Origin: Flavobacterium pisciphilum | GTDB lineage: Bacteria; Bacteroidota; Bacteroidia; Flavobacteriales; Flavobacteriaceae | Direction of reading: 5' to 3' | Assembly (NCBI RefSeq): GCF_020905345.1 | Contig: NZ_JAJJMO010000001.1 | Coordinates: 2,294,001-2,358,000 of the forward strand | Length of the DNA stretch: 64,000 nt | Part shown: piece by piece, positions 16,112-25,388 of the stretch | Numbering within the stretch: position 1 is the stretch's first letter | How the letters are laid out: every line of letters begins with the position of its first letter | The notes under the pieces: model-generated | The model's database searches: none | What the model saw: only the letters and a program-made list of their open reading frames with translations | Told to the model about the DNA's origin: nothing | Position numbers and translations under genes: made by a program

Positions 16112-17170
16112 ATGAAAATAAAAATAACTGGAATAGGAAGCTATATTCCACAAAAAGAAGTAAGGAATACAGATTTTGATAAACATGTATTTTTAAATGA
16201 AGACGGAACTCCTTTTGGCTACCCAAATGAAGTTGTTATCAATAAGTTCAAAGGAATAACAGGTATTGAAAACAGACGTTATGCAGAAGATCAATATACA
16301 TCTTCAGATTTAGCATATTTTGCTGCGCAAAGAGCAATCGAAAATGCTAAGATCGACCCAGAAACTCTTGATTACATTATTTTCGCTCACAATTTTGGTG
16401 ATGTAAAATACGGAACAACGCAATCAGATATACTACCGAGTTTAGCAACACGTGTAAAAAATAAATTAGGCATTAAGAACCCAAAATGCGTTGCATACGA
16501 TATCCTTTTTGGATGTCCAGGATGGATTGAAGGTGTATTACAAGCAAATGCCTTCATCAAGTCGGGCATGGCAAAACGTTGTTTGGTAATTGGAGCCGAA
16601 ACACTTTCTAGAGTTGTAGATGATCATGACAGAGACTCTATGATTTATTCAGACGGAGCAGGAGCATCGGTTATAGAAGCTTCAGATGACGAAACTGGCT
16701 TATTATCATACGAGAGTGCTACTTTTGCAACAGATGAGGCGGGTTACTTATTCTTCGGAAAATCATACAATCCAGACTTAGATCCAGACACCAAATACAT
16801 TAAAATGTATGGTCGAAAAATATATGAATTTGCTTTAAGCCAAGTTCCTGCAGCTATGAAAAGCTGTTTAGACAAAAGCGGTATTGCAATCGATGATGTC
16901 AAAAAAATATTGATTCACCAGGCAAATGAAAAAATGGACGAAGCCATAATTCATCGTTTTTACAAACTACATGGTAAAACTCCTCCAGAAAACATCATGC
17001 CTATGTGTATTCACGATTTAGGAAATAGTAGTGTAGCTACAGTGCCAACACTTTACGACCTAATATTACAAGGAAAAATACAAAATCATGAAATCAACAA
17101 AGGCGACGTAATCATATTTGCATCAGTTGGAGCAGGAATGAACGTAAATGCATTTGTATACAGACATTAG
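16112..17170 (+). CDS. 3-oxoacyl-ACP synthase III family protein (FabH-like)
   Basis: The 352-aa thiolase-fold enzyme has the full Cys-His-Asn triad of ketosynthase III: C135 in FGCPGW, H269 in LIHQAN and N305 in LGNSSVA. FabH-type enzymes condense an acyl-CoA with malonyl-ACP or related donors. The N-terminus MKIKITGIGSYIPQKEVRN and the extra residues near the start distinguish it from the housekeeping FabH, which is usually about 320-335 aa and encoded near plsX. It may therefore serve a special lipid or pigment pathway. No fatty-acid genes are next to it; a possible weak terminator (17241-17270) follows. Confidence 0.9.
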   Translation: MKIKITGIGSYIPQKEVRNTDFDKHVFLNEDGTPFGYPNEVVINKFKGITGIENRRYAEDQYTSSDLAYFAAQRAIENAKIDPETLDYIIFAHNFGDVKYGTTQSDILPSLATRVKNKLGIKNPKCVAYDILFGCPGWIEGVLQANAFIKSGMAKRCLVIGAETLSRVVDDHDRDSMIYSDGAGASVIEASDDETGLLSYESATFATDEAGYLFFGKSYNPDLDPDTKYIKMYGRKIYEFALSQVPAAMKSCLDKSGIAIDDVKKILIHQANEKMDEAIIHRFYKLHGKTPPENIMPMCIHDLGNSSVATVPTLYDLILQGKIQNHEINKGDVIIFASVGAGMNVNAFVYRH

Positions 17171-17353
17171 TTCCTTATTTAAGAGCTAATCCAGTTATCC
17201 ACTACAAGTCCACACTTAAAAAACGTGTTTTTTTAAACCTTAAAAAGAGCTTCATAAAGTCGCTTTTTTAAGCTCATAAAAACTACATTTTTTAAGTCGT
17301 GGGCTTTTCATTTCTATCTGGGCTAAAAAACTATAAAAAAAGAAGATATTTTG

Positions 17354-17361
17354 TACCTTTG
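17354..17361 (+). promoter_or_regulatory. promoter -7 element (TACCTTTG)
   Basis: Perfect TAnnTTTG match 52 bp before the methyltransferase gene at 17413. The gap 17171-17353 holds only AT-rich sequence and a weak hairpin. Confidence 0.6.
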
Positions 17362-17412
17362 CACCCTAATTAAAACTAAGAACGAGAGATTGTATCGTTC
17401 CTCGAAATAACT

Positions 17413-17934
17413 ATGTACGAAAAAACATTTCCGAATAAACGATTCAAACATACTTTAGAATTTCTAAAAAAGCACATTACAACATCAGAAACCATTTTGG
17501 ATTTAGGAGTTGAAAATCCGTTTTCAAAAATCATGAAAGCAGAAGGTTTTAAAGTAAAAAATACTACAGGAGAAGATTTAGATATTGACCAAAAAGTATT
17601 CGCTACCGAAAAACAAGATGTAGTTACTGCTTTCGAAATCTTCGAACATTTACTAAACCCATTTACTATTTTAAACGAAATAAAATCAGATAAACTATTT
17701 ATCTCGATTCCAATGCGCTTGTGGTTCTCACCTGCTTACCGTAGTAAAACAGATATGTGGGATAGACACTATCATGAATTTGAAGATTGGCAATTAGACT
17801 GGCTTCTCGAAAAAACAGGTTGGAAAATCATCGACAGACAAAAATGGACCAATCCAGTAAAAAAATTCGGTATCCGTCCGTTATTACGAAGTTTTACTAA
17901 CAGATACTATATTGTTTACGCAGAGAGAAAATAG
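17413..17934 (+). CDS. SAM-dependent methyltransferase-like protein
   Basis: The 173-aa product is a short class I methyltransferase fold: ETILDLGVENPFSKIM as motif I (degenerate, without the usual GxGxG), TGEDLDID as motif II and VVTAFEIFEHLLNPF as motif IV. The degenerate glycine loop leaves room for doubt about activity. The gene is 17 bp upstream of a family 2 glycosyltransferase, so the pair may act on a cell-surface glycan or glycolipid. Confidence 0.75.
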   Translation: MYEKTFPNKRFKHTLEFLKKHITTSETILDLGVENPFSKIMKAEGFKVKNTTGEDLDIDQKVFATEKQDVVTAFEIFEHLLNPFTILNEIKSDKLFISIPMRLWFSPAYRSKTDMWDRHYHEFEDWQLDWLLEKTGWKIIDRQKWTNPVKKFGIRPLLRSFTNRYYIVYAERK

Positions 17935-17951
17935 TTTTCAGCTTATTAAAT

Positions 17952-18800
17952 ATGAAATATTACATTGTTATACCGGCACATAACGAACAAGAATTTATTG
18001 GTTTAACCTTGCAGTCTTTGATTTCGCAAACCGTTTTACCTAAAAAAATTGTTGTTGTCAATGATAATTCTACCGATAAAACGGAAGAAATTGTATTGGA
18101 TTATGCCAAAGAAAACCCATATATCTCCTTAGTTAACAAAACCTCAAGTGCTATACATTTACCCGGAAGTAAAGTAATTCAAGCATTTCACAAAGGATTT
18201 GAAACACTAGATGAAGATTATGACATCATCGTAAAATTAGATGGAGATTTAATTCTGCCAAACAATTACTTTGAAACAATTCTCAACATTTTTAAAAAGG
18301 ATCCAAAAGTTGGAATGGCTGGAGGATTTGCTTACATAGAAAAAAATGGGGAATGGATTCTAGAAAACCTAACCGACAAAGATCACATTCGAGGAGCGTT
18401 TAAAGCTTATCGCAAAGAGTGCTTCTTACAAATTGGAAATCTAAAGCCTGCAATGGGCTGGGATACTGTAGATGAGTTACTATCTAAATTTTACAATTGG
18501 AAAGTTGTTACCGATAGCTCATTAATTGTAAAACACCTAAAACCGACTGGAGCTAATTATAGCAAAACAGCTCGCTACAAACAAGGTGAAGCTTTTTACA
18601 CTCTTGGTTATGGTTTTTTAATCACAACCGTTTCTTCAGCCAAACTAGCATTAATGAAGAAAAAACCTTTGTTATTCTTTGATTACATCAAAGGATTTTG
18701 GAAAGCAAAAAAAGCAAAAACACCTTTATTGGTAACCGAAGCGCAAGCTAAATTTATCAGAAAATATCGTTTGAAAAAAATGAAAGAAAAGCTGTTTTAG
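17952..18800 (+). CDS. family 2 glycosyltransferase
   Basis: The 282-aa product has the GT-A fold: IPAHNEQEFIGLTLQSL at the N-terminus, VVVNDNSTDKTEEI, then the metal-binding KLDGDLILP (DGD) near residue 96. A later GWDTVDELL segment occupies the position of the acceptor-site ED motif. No C-terminal membrane helices. It probably adds a sugar to a lipid or polysaccharide intermediate. It follows the methyltransferase gene closely and precedes the lipid transporter genes by about 80 bp. Confidence 0.9.
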   Translation: MKYYIVIPAHNEQEFIGLTLQSLISQTVLPKKIVVVNDNSTDKTEEIVLDYAKENPYISLVNKTSSAIHLPGSKVIQAFHKGFETLDEDYDIIVKLDGDLILPNNYFETILNIFKKDPKVGMAGGFAYIEKNGEWILENLTDKDHIRGAFKAYRKECFLQIGNLKPAMGWDTVDELLSKFYNWKVVTDSSLIVKHLKPTGANYSKTARYKQGEAFYTLGYGFLITTVSSAKLALMKKKPLLFFDYIKGFWKAKKAKTPLLVTEAQAKFIRKYRLKKMKEKLF

Positions 18801-18881
18801 TCCAAACAATCAAAAAAACTATAAAATCTAAACCGTAAACTGGCAACTATTTTCGTAATTTAGCCCATATTCGTAAAAACT

Positions 18882-19631
18882 ATGATGCTCATTCGTTATT
18901 TATCCCAAATAGGAAGATACTTCTTGATGCTTAAAGAAATTTTCAACAAACAAACCAAATGGTCTGTTATGAAAAAGCTAATCTTTAAAGAAATTGATGA
19001 CTTAATTATTGATTCCCTTGGTATTGTTTGTTTCATTTCATTCTTCGTAGGTGGAGTTGTTGCAATACAAACAGCATTAAACCTAACAAATCCATTAATT
19101 CCTAAATACTTAATTGGTTTCGCAACCAGACAATCTGTAATTTTAGAATTTGCTCCAACCTTCATTTCAGTTATTATGGCTGGAAAAATGGGCTCTTTCA
19201 TTACGTCTAGTATAGGAACTATGCGTGTTACTGAACAAATCGATGCGCTAGAAGTTATGGGTGTAAACTCATTAAACTATCTGGTTTTCCCAAAAATAAT
19301 CGCCTTACTATTATACCCTTTCGTAATTGGAATTAGTATGTTCTTAGGTATTTTTGGTGGTTGGTTAGCTGGAGTTTATGGAGGATTCACAACCAGTGAT
19401 GATTTCATAATGGGAGCACAAATGGAGTTTATTCCATTTCATATCACTTATGCTTTTATCAAAACGATAATTTTCGCCATGTTATTAGCAACCATTCCAT
19501 CATTTCACGGGTATTACATGAAAGGTGGTGCACTAGAAGTAGGAAAGGCAAGTACAGTAGCTTTCGTTTGGACATCTGTATCTATTATCCTTTTTAATTA
19601 TATACTAACACAATTGTTATTAGGCTCATGA
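18882..19631 (+). CDS. MlaE-family ABC transporter permease
   Basis: The 249-aa product has about five membrane segments and the MlaE core (GGVVAIQTALNL, EFAPTFISVIMAGKMGSFITSSIGTMRVTEQIDALEVMG, then LLYPFVIG). MlaE permeases move phospholipids between the inner and outer membrane to keep lipid asymmetry. Its stop overlaps the ATG of the ATPase gene by 4 bp. The mce-domain substrate-binding gene (mlaD-like) is not in the visible stretch. Confidence 0.93.
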   Translation: MMLIRYLSQIGRYFLMLKEIFNKQTKWSVMKKLIFKEIDDLIIDSLGIVCFISFFVGGVVAIQTALNLTNPLIPKYLIGFATRQSVILEFAPTFISVIMAGKMGSFITSSIGTMRVTEQIDALEVMGVNSLNYLVFPKIIALLLYPFVIGISMFLGIFGGWLAGVYGGFTTSDDFIMGAQMEFIPFHITYAFIKTIIFAMLLATIPSFHGYYMKGGALEVGKASTVAFVWTSVSIILFNYILTQLLLGS

Positions 19632-20389
19632 TAGAAGTAAAAAACATAGAAAAATCATTTGGCGACAGCAAAGTACTTAAAGGAGTTTCAACTGTATTCG
19701 AAACTGGAAAAACAAACCTAATTATTGGGCAAAGTGGATCTGGGAAAACAGTTTTATTAAAAAGCTTATTGGGTATTCATGCTCCAGATTCTGGAACAAT
19801 TGAGTTTGACGGTAGAGTTTACTCAGAACTAGATCCAGATGAAAAAAGGGAATTACGTACCGAAATTGGAATGGTATTTCAAGGAAGCGCATTGTTCGAT
19901 TCCATGACTGTTGCAGAAAACGTTGCTTTCCCTCTTAAAATGTTTACCAATGATCCAGCTTCAAAAATTGAAGACCGTGTAGATTTCGTTTTAAAAAGAG
20001 TAAATCTAATTGATGCGCATAAAAAATTACCCTCAGAAATTTCTGGAGGTATGCAAAAACGTGTCGCTATTGCTCGTGCCATTGTAAACAATCCAAAATA
20101 CTTATTTTGTGATGAACCTAACTCAGGTTTAGATCCAAATACATCAACTTTAATTGATAATTTAATTAAAGAAATCACCGAAGAATACAATATCACAACT
20201 GTAATTAATACACACGATATGAACTCTGTAATGGAGATTGGTGAAAATATTTTATTCTTAAAAAATGGAGTAAAAGAATGGCAAGGAACAAAAGAGGAGA
20301 TTTTTATAACTGACAATAAAGCGATTGTCGAGTTTGTTTATTCATCTAATTTATTCAAAAAAGTAAGAGAAGCTTATTTAAAAGGATAA
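19628..20389 (+). CDS. ABC transporter ATP-binding protein, MlaF-like
   Basis: The 253-aa ATPase has Walker A GQSGSGKT near residue 37, Q-loop GMVFQGSALFDSM, signature SEISGGMQKRVAIARAI and Walker B YLFCDEPNSGLDP. The GALFDSMTVAENVAFPL-like region and SGGMQKR signature are typical of MlaF. It pairs with the overlapping permease gene to power lipid transfer. A strong terminator follows. Confidence 0.93.
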   Translation: MIEVKNIEKSFGDSKVLKGVSTVFETGKTNLIIGQSGSGKTVLLKSLLGIHAPDSGTIEFDGRVYSELDPDEKRELRTEIGMVFQGSALFDSMTVAENVAFPLKMFTNDPASKIEDRVDFVLKRVNLIDAHKKLPSEISGGMQKRVAIARAIVNNPKYLFCDEPNSGLDPNTSTLIDNLIKEITEEYNITTVINTHDMNSVMEIGENILFLKNGVKEWQGTKEEIFITDNKAIVEFVYSSNLFKKVREAYLKG

Positions 20390-20418
20390 CCTTTCAATAA
20401 AATTCCATAAAATAATAT

Positions 20419-20478
20419 AAGCCATTTAGAAATTAAGAAGATTTAGTTCTTCATTATAATTTCTAAATGGCTTTTTTT
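20419..20478 (+). terminator. terminator of the MlaE/MlaF-like operon
   Basis: A 16-bp stem (AAGCCATTTAGAAATT and its complement) with a loop that forms a second short hairpin, followed by eight T. Also usable from the minus strand for the convergent SprT-like gene. Confidence 0.85.
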
Positions 20479-20489
20479 TGTGGTAAAAA

Positions 20490-21095
20490 CTAGTTTTTTA
20501 CTGGCAGCAACTCAACCTCTGCATTTGGATTAAAGAGATACGTCTTTCCAGAGCTTATTTCGAGACATTCAAAACGCTTGGTCCTTACGGCCATTTTCTT
20601 AAAAATTTTACCGTTATGTATTCTAAAAACGCTTCCAAACGGTATTTCAAAAATATAATTCTTATCGTTTTCTTTGTCATATTGCTTTAAAGCCAATGAC
20701 AATGTTGTATCAGTATCACTACTTGCTGTTGGATTCTTAAAATGCCTAGCCAGTAATGGCAATAAATGACTTGGAAAAATTTCAGGACGTATAAAAGGAA
20801 CCATCAATCGCTGGAAAGAATATTTCCATTCGTTTCCGTGAGGCTTTATATTTCTTCCAAATTTTTCGAACGCTACCAAATGTGAAATTTCGTGAATTAA
20901 CGTAATCAAAAACTTGTATTTATTTAAACTAGAATTTACTGTTATTTCATGTTTGCCACCTGGTCCTTTTCTATAATCTCCATGACGTGTTTGTCTTTCG
21001 TTTACAATCTTAAGATGCACACGATTATCAACAATAAGATCAAAAACTGGTCTTACAGCATGTTCAGGAATATATTTTGCTAAGGTTTGGCTCAA
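20490..21095 (-). CDS. SprT-like zinc metallopeptidase family protein
   Basis: The 201-aa product has the zinc-binding HEISH motif (LITLIHEISHLVAFEKFG, about residues 65-80) followed by a HGNEWK segment that supplies a further ligand, as in SprT-like proteins. A C-terminal part resembles the zinc-ribbon-like end of the family but lacks clear CxxC pairs. SprT relatives are linked to DNA-protein crosslink repair in eukaryotes; the bacterial role is unclear. Single gene with a convergent neighbour. Confidence 0.85.
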   Translation of the reverse strand: MSQTLAKYIPEHAVRPVFDLIVDNRVHLKIVNERQTRHGDYRKGPGGKHEITVNSSLNKYKFLITLIHEISHLVAFEKFGRNIKPHGNEWKYSFQRLMVPFIRPEIFPSHLLPLLARHFKNPTASSDTDTTLSLALKQYDKENDKNYIFEIPFGSVFRIHNGKIFKKMAVRTKRFECLEISSGKTYLFNPNAEVELLPVKN

Positions 21096-21108
21096 GACAA
21101 TAAATAAA

Positions 21109-21155
21109 TTATGAGTTATGAATTAAGAGTTATGAATTGTGAATTGTGAAATTTA
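21109..21155. repeat. degenerate TATGAATT-type intergenic repeat
   Basis: Runs of TTATGAGTTATGAATT, AAGAGTTATGAATTGTGAATTG and similar units. A related stretch occurs at 63498-63575. This looks like a low-complexity dispersed repeat of Flavobacterium intergenic DNA. No coding role seen. Confidence 0.5.
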
Positions 21156-21259
21156 TAAGAATGATCTAATTAAATCGAAGGAATCTAAATTAACCCCTCT
21201 AATAGCGAACTTAAAACTTTTGATTTTTACAATACTTTCATTCATAACTTATAATTATT

Positions 21260-21937
21260 TTACGGATTTGTCGAAGAAACTTCTAACACTTTACCATTAA
21301 AATATTTATTACCGTTAAGCGTAAAATCATAAATATAAGTAGCCATTCCTTCAGCCGAAATCGGTGCTTGATATCCTGGAAAAGCTTCCTGTAACATTTC
21401 TGTTTGAACAGAACCTAAAGCCAAAACATTAAATGAGATACCTTTTTCTTTGTATTCTTCTGCTAATAATTCCGACAATGTAATTACTGCACCTTTACTA
21501 GAACTATAAGCAGCAAGACCTGCAAACTTAAGACTTCCGCGAACACCACCAATAGAACTAATAGTCACAACATGACTTCCTTTTTGAAGGTAAGGCAAGC
21601 AAACTCTAGTAAGATTAGCTACGGCAAAAACATTTACTTTATAAATGCTTTCAAAATCTTCTTGGGTCGTTTCTGCAAAAGGCTTTAAAAGCAAAGCTCC
21701 TGCATTGTGCACCAAAGCATCAACTTTTTTCCAAGTCGAAGAAAGAAATTCATCTACTTTGTATAATTCAGATTCATTAGATAAATCAATAGAAAGACAA
21801 GTCACATTAGAATGTTCCAAAAGCAATTGAGGAATTTTTCTTGAAATAGCCAATACTTGATGTCCTGCATTTGCAAATTGCAAAGCCAGCTCATAACCTA
21901 TCCCTCTACTCGTTCCTGTGATAATAATATTTTTCAT
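21260..21937 (-). CDS. short-chain dehydrogenase/reductase (SDR)
   Basis: The 225-aa classical SDR has the coenzyme loop TGTSRGIGYELA at the N-terminus, NAG in VHNAGALLL, the catalytic Ser in TISSIGGV and the YxxxK active site in YSSSKGAV. The Arg in SR after TGT suggests a preference for NADPH. Substrate unknown. It stands 37 bp upstream of the M28 peptidase gene on the same strand. Confidence 0.92.
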   Translation of the reverse strand: MKNIIITGTSRGIGYELALQFANAGHQVLAISRKIPQLLLEHSNVTCLSIDLSNESELYKVDEFLSSTWKKVDALVHNAGALLLKPFAETTQEDFESIYKVNVFAVANLTRVCLPYLQKGSHVVTISSIGGVRGSLKFAGLAAYSSSKGAVITLSELLAEEYKEKGISFNVLALGSVQTEMLQEAFPGYQAPISAEGMATYIYDFTLNGNKYFNGKVLEVSSTNP

Positions 21938-21974
21938 GTAGCAAAAATAAGGAAAACCGATAAAAAAGCATAGT

Positions 21975-22952
21975 TTATTTGGTCATCAAAATCTCTTTCG
22001 TTGGAGAACCAGCCATATGAGTTACTGCAGGCAGTAATTCCTGAATAAATGAAGCCATATGTGGCACATCCATTAATTTAAATTCATCTGAAACATGATG
22101 ATAAAACTCAAAATTCTCAAAATCGAATGTACTTATTGACTGGCAAGGAACTTTGAATGCCTCGTAGAAAGGAAAATTATCTGATCTAAAAAACAATTGA
22201 TATTCGGCTTCTTTTGGCAAAAACCCAATCGTCTTATCTCCTGTATATTCATTGATTTTTGTTGCCATATTCGATTTATCGAAACCTGTGATATATGCCA
22301 AAAATTCACGTTTCATTGGTACACCAATCATTTCTATATTCAGTTGAGTATATAGATTAAAGTTTTTACCTTTTAGTTTTTGAGCTAAATGTTTTGAGCC
22401 TAAAAGTCCTTTTTCTTCACCTGCAAAAAATACAAAAAGCACACTTCTTTTATTCGATTTAGTTTGACTAAAGTACTTTGCCATTTCTGCAACTGCTACC
22501 ACTCCAGACGCATCATCGTTTGCTCCATTATTTATAAAATCACCATTAAGTCCTTTTTTATCAATCCCAATATGGTCATAATGTGCACTCAAAATCACAA
22601 ATTCTTTTTTCAGAGCAGCATCAGTTCCTTCTAAATATCCAACTATATTATATGCTGGGGCACTAAACGTAGATAAAGTATCTCGATAAGAAGAAAAATA
22701 AGGTTTTACTTTATTACTTTTAAAAAAATCTTCCAGAAAAACAGCTGCTTTTTCAATTCCTTTAGTTCCTGTTTCCCTGCCTTCTAACTCATCCGAAGAA
22801 AGGTATTTTAAAGTTGAAGCCACATCACTCTCTTTTACTTTATAATTGATTTCTAACTTAGAATCTGGGTGAGTTGTATCGTTATTAACTGTCATATTCG
22901 TATTACAGCCAAAAAAAATAAACGGAAATAAATAAAGTACATTTTTCATCAT
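21975..22952 (-). CDS. M28 family zinc aminopeptidase, lipoprotein
   Basis: The 325-aa product has a lipoprotein signal (NVLYLFPFIFFGCNTN). The peptidase domain has the metal ligands of family M28: SAHYDHIG, NGANDDASGV and FFAGEEKGLLGS, then the later glutamate and histidine residues. Such enzymes clip N-terminal residues from peptides in the periplasm or at the cell surface. It lies 21 bp downstream of a LysE-like gene and may be part of the long minus-strand series. Confidence 0.92.
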   Translation of the reverse strand: MMKNVLYLFPFIFFGCNTNMTVNNDTTHPDSKLEINYKVKESDVASTLKYLSSDELEGRETGTKGIEKAAVFLEDFFKSNKVKPYFSSYRDTLSTFSAPAYNIVGYLEGTDAALKKEFVILSAHYDHIGIDKKGLNGDFINNGANDDASGVVAVAEMAKYFSQTKSNKRSVLFVFFAGEEKGLLGSKHLAQKLKGKNFNLYTQLNIEMIGVPMKREFLAYITGFDKSNMATKINEYTGDKTIGFLPKEAEYQLFFRSDNFPFYEAFKVPCQSISTFDFENFEFYHHVSDEFKLMDVPHMASFIQELLPAVTHMAGSPTKEILMTK

Positions 22953-22973
22953 GAAGATTTTGTTTTGGTTAAG

Positions 22974-23627
22974 CTAAGTTTTAAGCTTTACATTAAAATA
23001 TTTGTTATACACTTTAAAAGATTGAATACCAGCCAAAACAACAAAAAACAACGGAATAAGAATTGACATCAGATAATTAAAAACAAATGATGTATTCTTA
23101 AAAATGAGTTGCAATATTAAAATAAGGCTAAGCATTCCTAAAAAAACTCCAATTAAAGTTCCTGCAATATAATAATATTTATAATTCTTTTCTGTAGAAA
23201 TATAATTCTCATTTATTAAATACAAATTCCAACCAGTCCAGAAAGGCAACTGCAAAAAATTAAAGCAATTAAGCAATACTCCAATAACAAAAGGGGAATA
23301 CATTATATACTTCTCTACATAACTATCGCTATTTATGTTTGAATCTGCATGCATATAAAATGAATAAGACAGAATCAGCATGAAAACAATTGCAAAAAAA
23401 TCAATCCCTTTCATCAACTTTCTATTATTCACCAATTGTTTTGCAAATAATAATGTAAAATAAATAACAAATGATTCAACAAAAACAATTCCTAACAAAA
23501 ACAGAAACAGATTATTCAATCCTGATTTATTATAGATTTCAAATCCAACCAAATTTAAATATCCAAGCGGAATTGAGCCTAAAAAGCTAACCAAAAAACC
23601 TACTGAAATATTTTTAACCCGTTTCAT
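22974..23627 (-). CDS. LysE-like membrane protein
   Basis: The 217-aa product has about six hydrophobic segments. The N-terminal segment GFLVSFLGSIPLGYLNLVG resembles the GPxxxGP motif of LysE-type exporters, and the helix spacing is compatible. Members export amino acids or other small solutes. The motif is diverged, so the substrate cannot be told. It lies 4 bp after the ATP-grasp gene, which suggests co-transcription. Confidence 0.65.
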   Translation of the reverse strand: MKRVKNISVGFLVSFLGSIPLGYLNLVGFEIYNKSGLNNLFLFLLGIVFVESFVIYFTLLFAKQLVNNRKLMKGIDFFAIVFMLILSYSFYMHADSNINSDSYVEKYIMYSPFVIGVLLNCFNFLQLPFWTGWNLYLINENYISTEKNYKYYYIAGTLIGVFLGMLSLILILQLIFKNTSFVFNYLMSILIPLFFVVLAGIQSFKVYNKYFNVKLKT

Positions 23628-23631
23628 CGTT

Positions 23632-24666
23632 TCAAAAATTTACGATTTTATTACTTTGTGCCAAGTGCAATCGATATTCATTTATTCCTACTTTATAAGC
23701 CAAATATGGCACTCCTTTTTGGTGATTTGCAATGCTTATTTCATACATATAAGTAATATGTCTTGCGAGTTCTTTCCACGCAAACCATAAAGAATGCTTT
23801 GGATCATAAATATGTGTCGGCTCACTCGCAGCCCCATTCAATTCGACAATAGAAAAATTTTCTCCTCGTTCTAATTCATCTAAATTATTGTACATGATAT
23901 CAAACCTCCCAAAATAAAACTCTGGGATTTGTACACAAATAGCATTAATTGTTTGAGTAAGTTCAGGAGTTATCCAATGACTCCCATCTAAAAACTTTGC
24001 TCCACGAGCATGATTCCCAAAAGGCACTAAATTAAGCTGCTCACCAGTAGGTAAAACGCGTTGTAATGTTTCACCATACTCTTTCTTTAAAGCATCTAGT
24101 TGTAGTTTATACCTAGGGACTTCGTTTATTAACTCTTCGATAGTTGCAATACCATTACCAACAACTATCAGAAATTCTTTAGAAACAATTCCAGTAATTT
24201 TACCTGATTTTTCGTTTGGATGACGAACATAGAATATTCCAATCTCATTCTCAAATGGAATAATATCCTGCAATAAGAAATCAAAATTTGCTTTCGTTGC
24301 ATATTCCTTCAATTCCTCAACACATTTAATTTTTTTTACACCTGAACCTCGCAATCCTATATCTGGTTTTGCGATTAATGGAAACCGAATTCCTTTATCT
24401 ACAATTGCAGCTACAATATCCAACAAAGCAGATTTCTCTTTAATTAAAACAGTTTTAGGATAATATTTTTGTGGAATCAAATCATAAATTGCTTTTTTAC
24501 TTTCCATCATAAATCCACCATTTTTAATTCTGGGGTTAGATGCATTGAAGAAAAATATTGACTTTGCTTTAATCGCATAAAAACCCCAAAGAAAATAAAT
24601 AGGTATATACAAGACTTGAAATGGCCAGTATTCCCAATTGCTGATTTTATGAAAAAATAGTTTCAC
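23632..24666 (-). CDS. ATP-grasp family ligase (D-Ala-D-Ala ligase-like)
   Basis: The 344-aa product has ATP-grasp features: FPLIAKPDIGLRGSGVKKI (phosphate-binding loop), LLQDIIPFENEIGIFY and a C-terminal RFDIMYNN ... SIVELNGAASEPTHIYDP, with E and N as metal ligands. The enzyme should ligate a carboxylate to an amine or another nucleophile with ATP. The long insertions suggest a substrate other than D-alanine. It is followed closely by the LysE-like gene, which might export its product. Confidence 0.82.
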   Translation of the reverse strand: MKLFFHKISNWEYWPFQVLYIPIYFLWGFYAIKAKSIFFFNASNPRIKNGGFMMESKKAIYDLIPQKYYPKTVLIKEKSALLDIVAAIVDKGIRFPLIAKPDIGLRGSGVKKIKCVEELKEYATKANFDFLLQDIIPFENEIGIFYVRHPNEKSGKITGIVSKEFLIVVGNGIATIEELINEVPRYKLQLDALKKEYGETLQRVLPTGEQLNLVPFGNHARGAKFLDGSHWITPELTQTINAICVQIPEFYFGRFDIMYNNLDELERGENFSIVELNGAASEPTHIYDPKHSLWFAWKELARHITYMYEISIANHQKGVPYLAYKVGINEYRLHLAQSNKIVNF

Positions 24667-24677
24667 CTTTTTTAGTT

Positions 24678-25388
24678 TTAAATTGTAATAAATGATGTTA
24701 GGTAATCAAGATTTAGAATCAAATCATAATACCCGAGCATTACTTTATTTTTTTCGATTACAGTTTGAGTAATACTCAATGTTTTTAATTCGTTATCGCG
24801 ATTAATAACCAATCCGTTTTCTGTGTTATCTTTTTCAGTATATCTATGAAAATCTAGCATTTCTGATGAAGAGATTTCACTTTTACCTGTCAAAAAAGAG
24901 CGAAACCAATTGGCTCTTTTTTCTCTAATTTCTTCTGAATATAAAGTAACCGAAGACCATATATGGCTTTCATCAGGACTCAACTCTATAGTTTCTTTTA
25001 GGATGCCATCCCAACGCAATTGGAAAAGTCTATTTTTCTGGTATAAAACCAGCGTAAAAGGCTCAATATTTTCTAAATTGATTACATCCCAAAAATCTTT
25101 AGGTGATTCCTGTTCTATAATATCCAAAACAATTAATCCACGGCTTTTTCTGTATGGCAATATAACTTCATGTTTTATCGAAGCTCCATTTAACAACACC
25201 AAAACAGTTCCTTTATCGTCCAATGCATACCAAGTCCCTCCTGCTTTTGAATCTTTTGGAAAAGTAATATGCCTTCCCTTTCTAATATAGTTTTTAGGCG
25301 GAATTGCGCTAGGACGTATTACTTTTTCATCCCGATTGGAAGTCAAAATAATTTTTCCGTTACTATTTACAAAAGTTACTGTACACAT
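24678..25388 (-). CDS. NRDE (TANGO2-like) family protein
   Basis: The 236-aa product starts MCTVTFVNSNGKIILTSNRDE, the hallmark of the family: a conserved N-terminal Cys followed by the NRDE motif. It continues with GGTWYALDDKGTVLVLLNG. Family members resemble N-terminal nucleophile hydrolases; TANGO2 in eukaryotes is linked to heme or lipid handling. The bacterial role is unknown. Its start overlaps the end of the DinB gene by 13 bp, which supports a shared transcript. Confidence 0.9.
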   Translation of the reverse strand: MCTVTFVNSNGKIILTSNRDEKVIRPSAIPPKNYIRKGRHITFPKDSKAGGTWYALDDKGTVLVLLNGASIKHEVILPYRKSRGLIVLDIIEQESPKDFWDVINLENIEPFTLVLYQKNRLFQLRWDGILKETIELSPDESHIWSSVTLYSEEIREKRANWFRSFLTGKSEISSSEMLDFHRYTEKDNTENGLVINRDNELKTLSITQTVIEKNKVMLGYYDLILNLDYLTSFITI

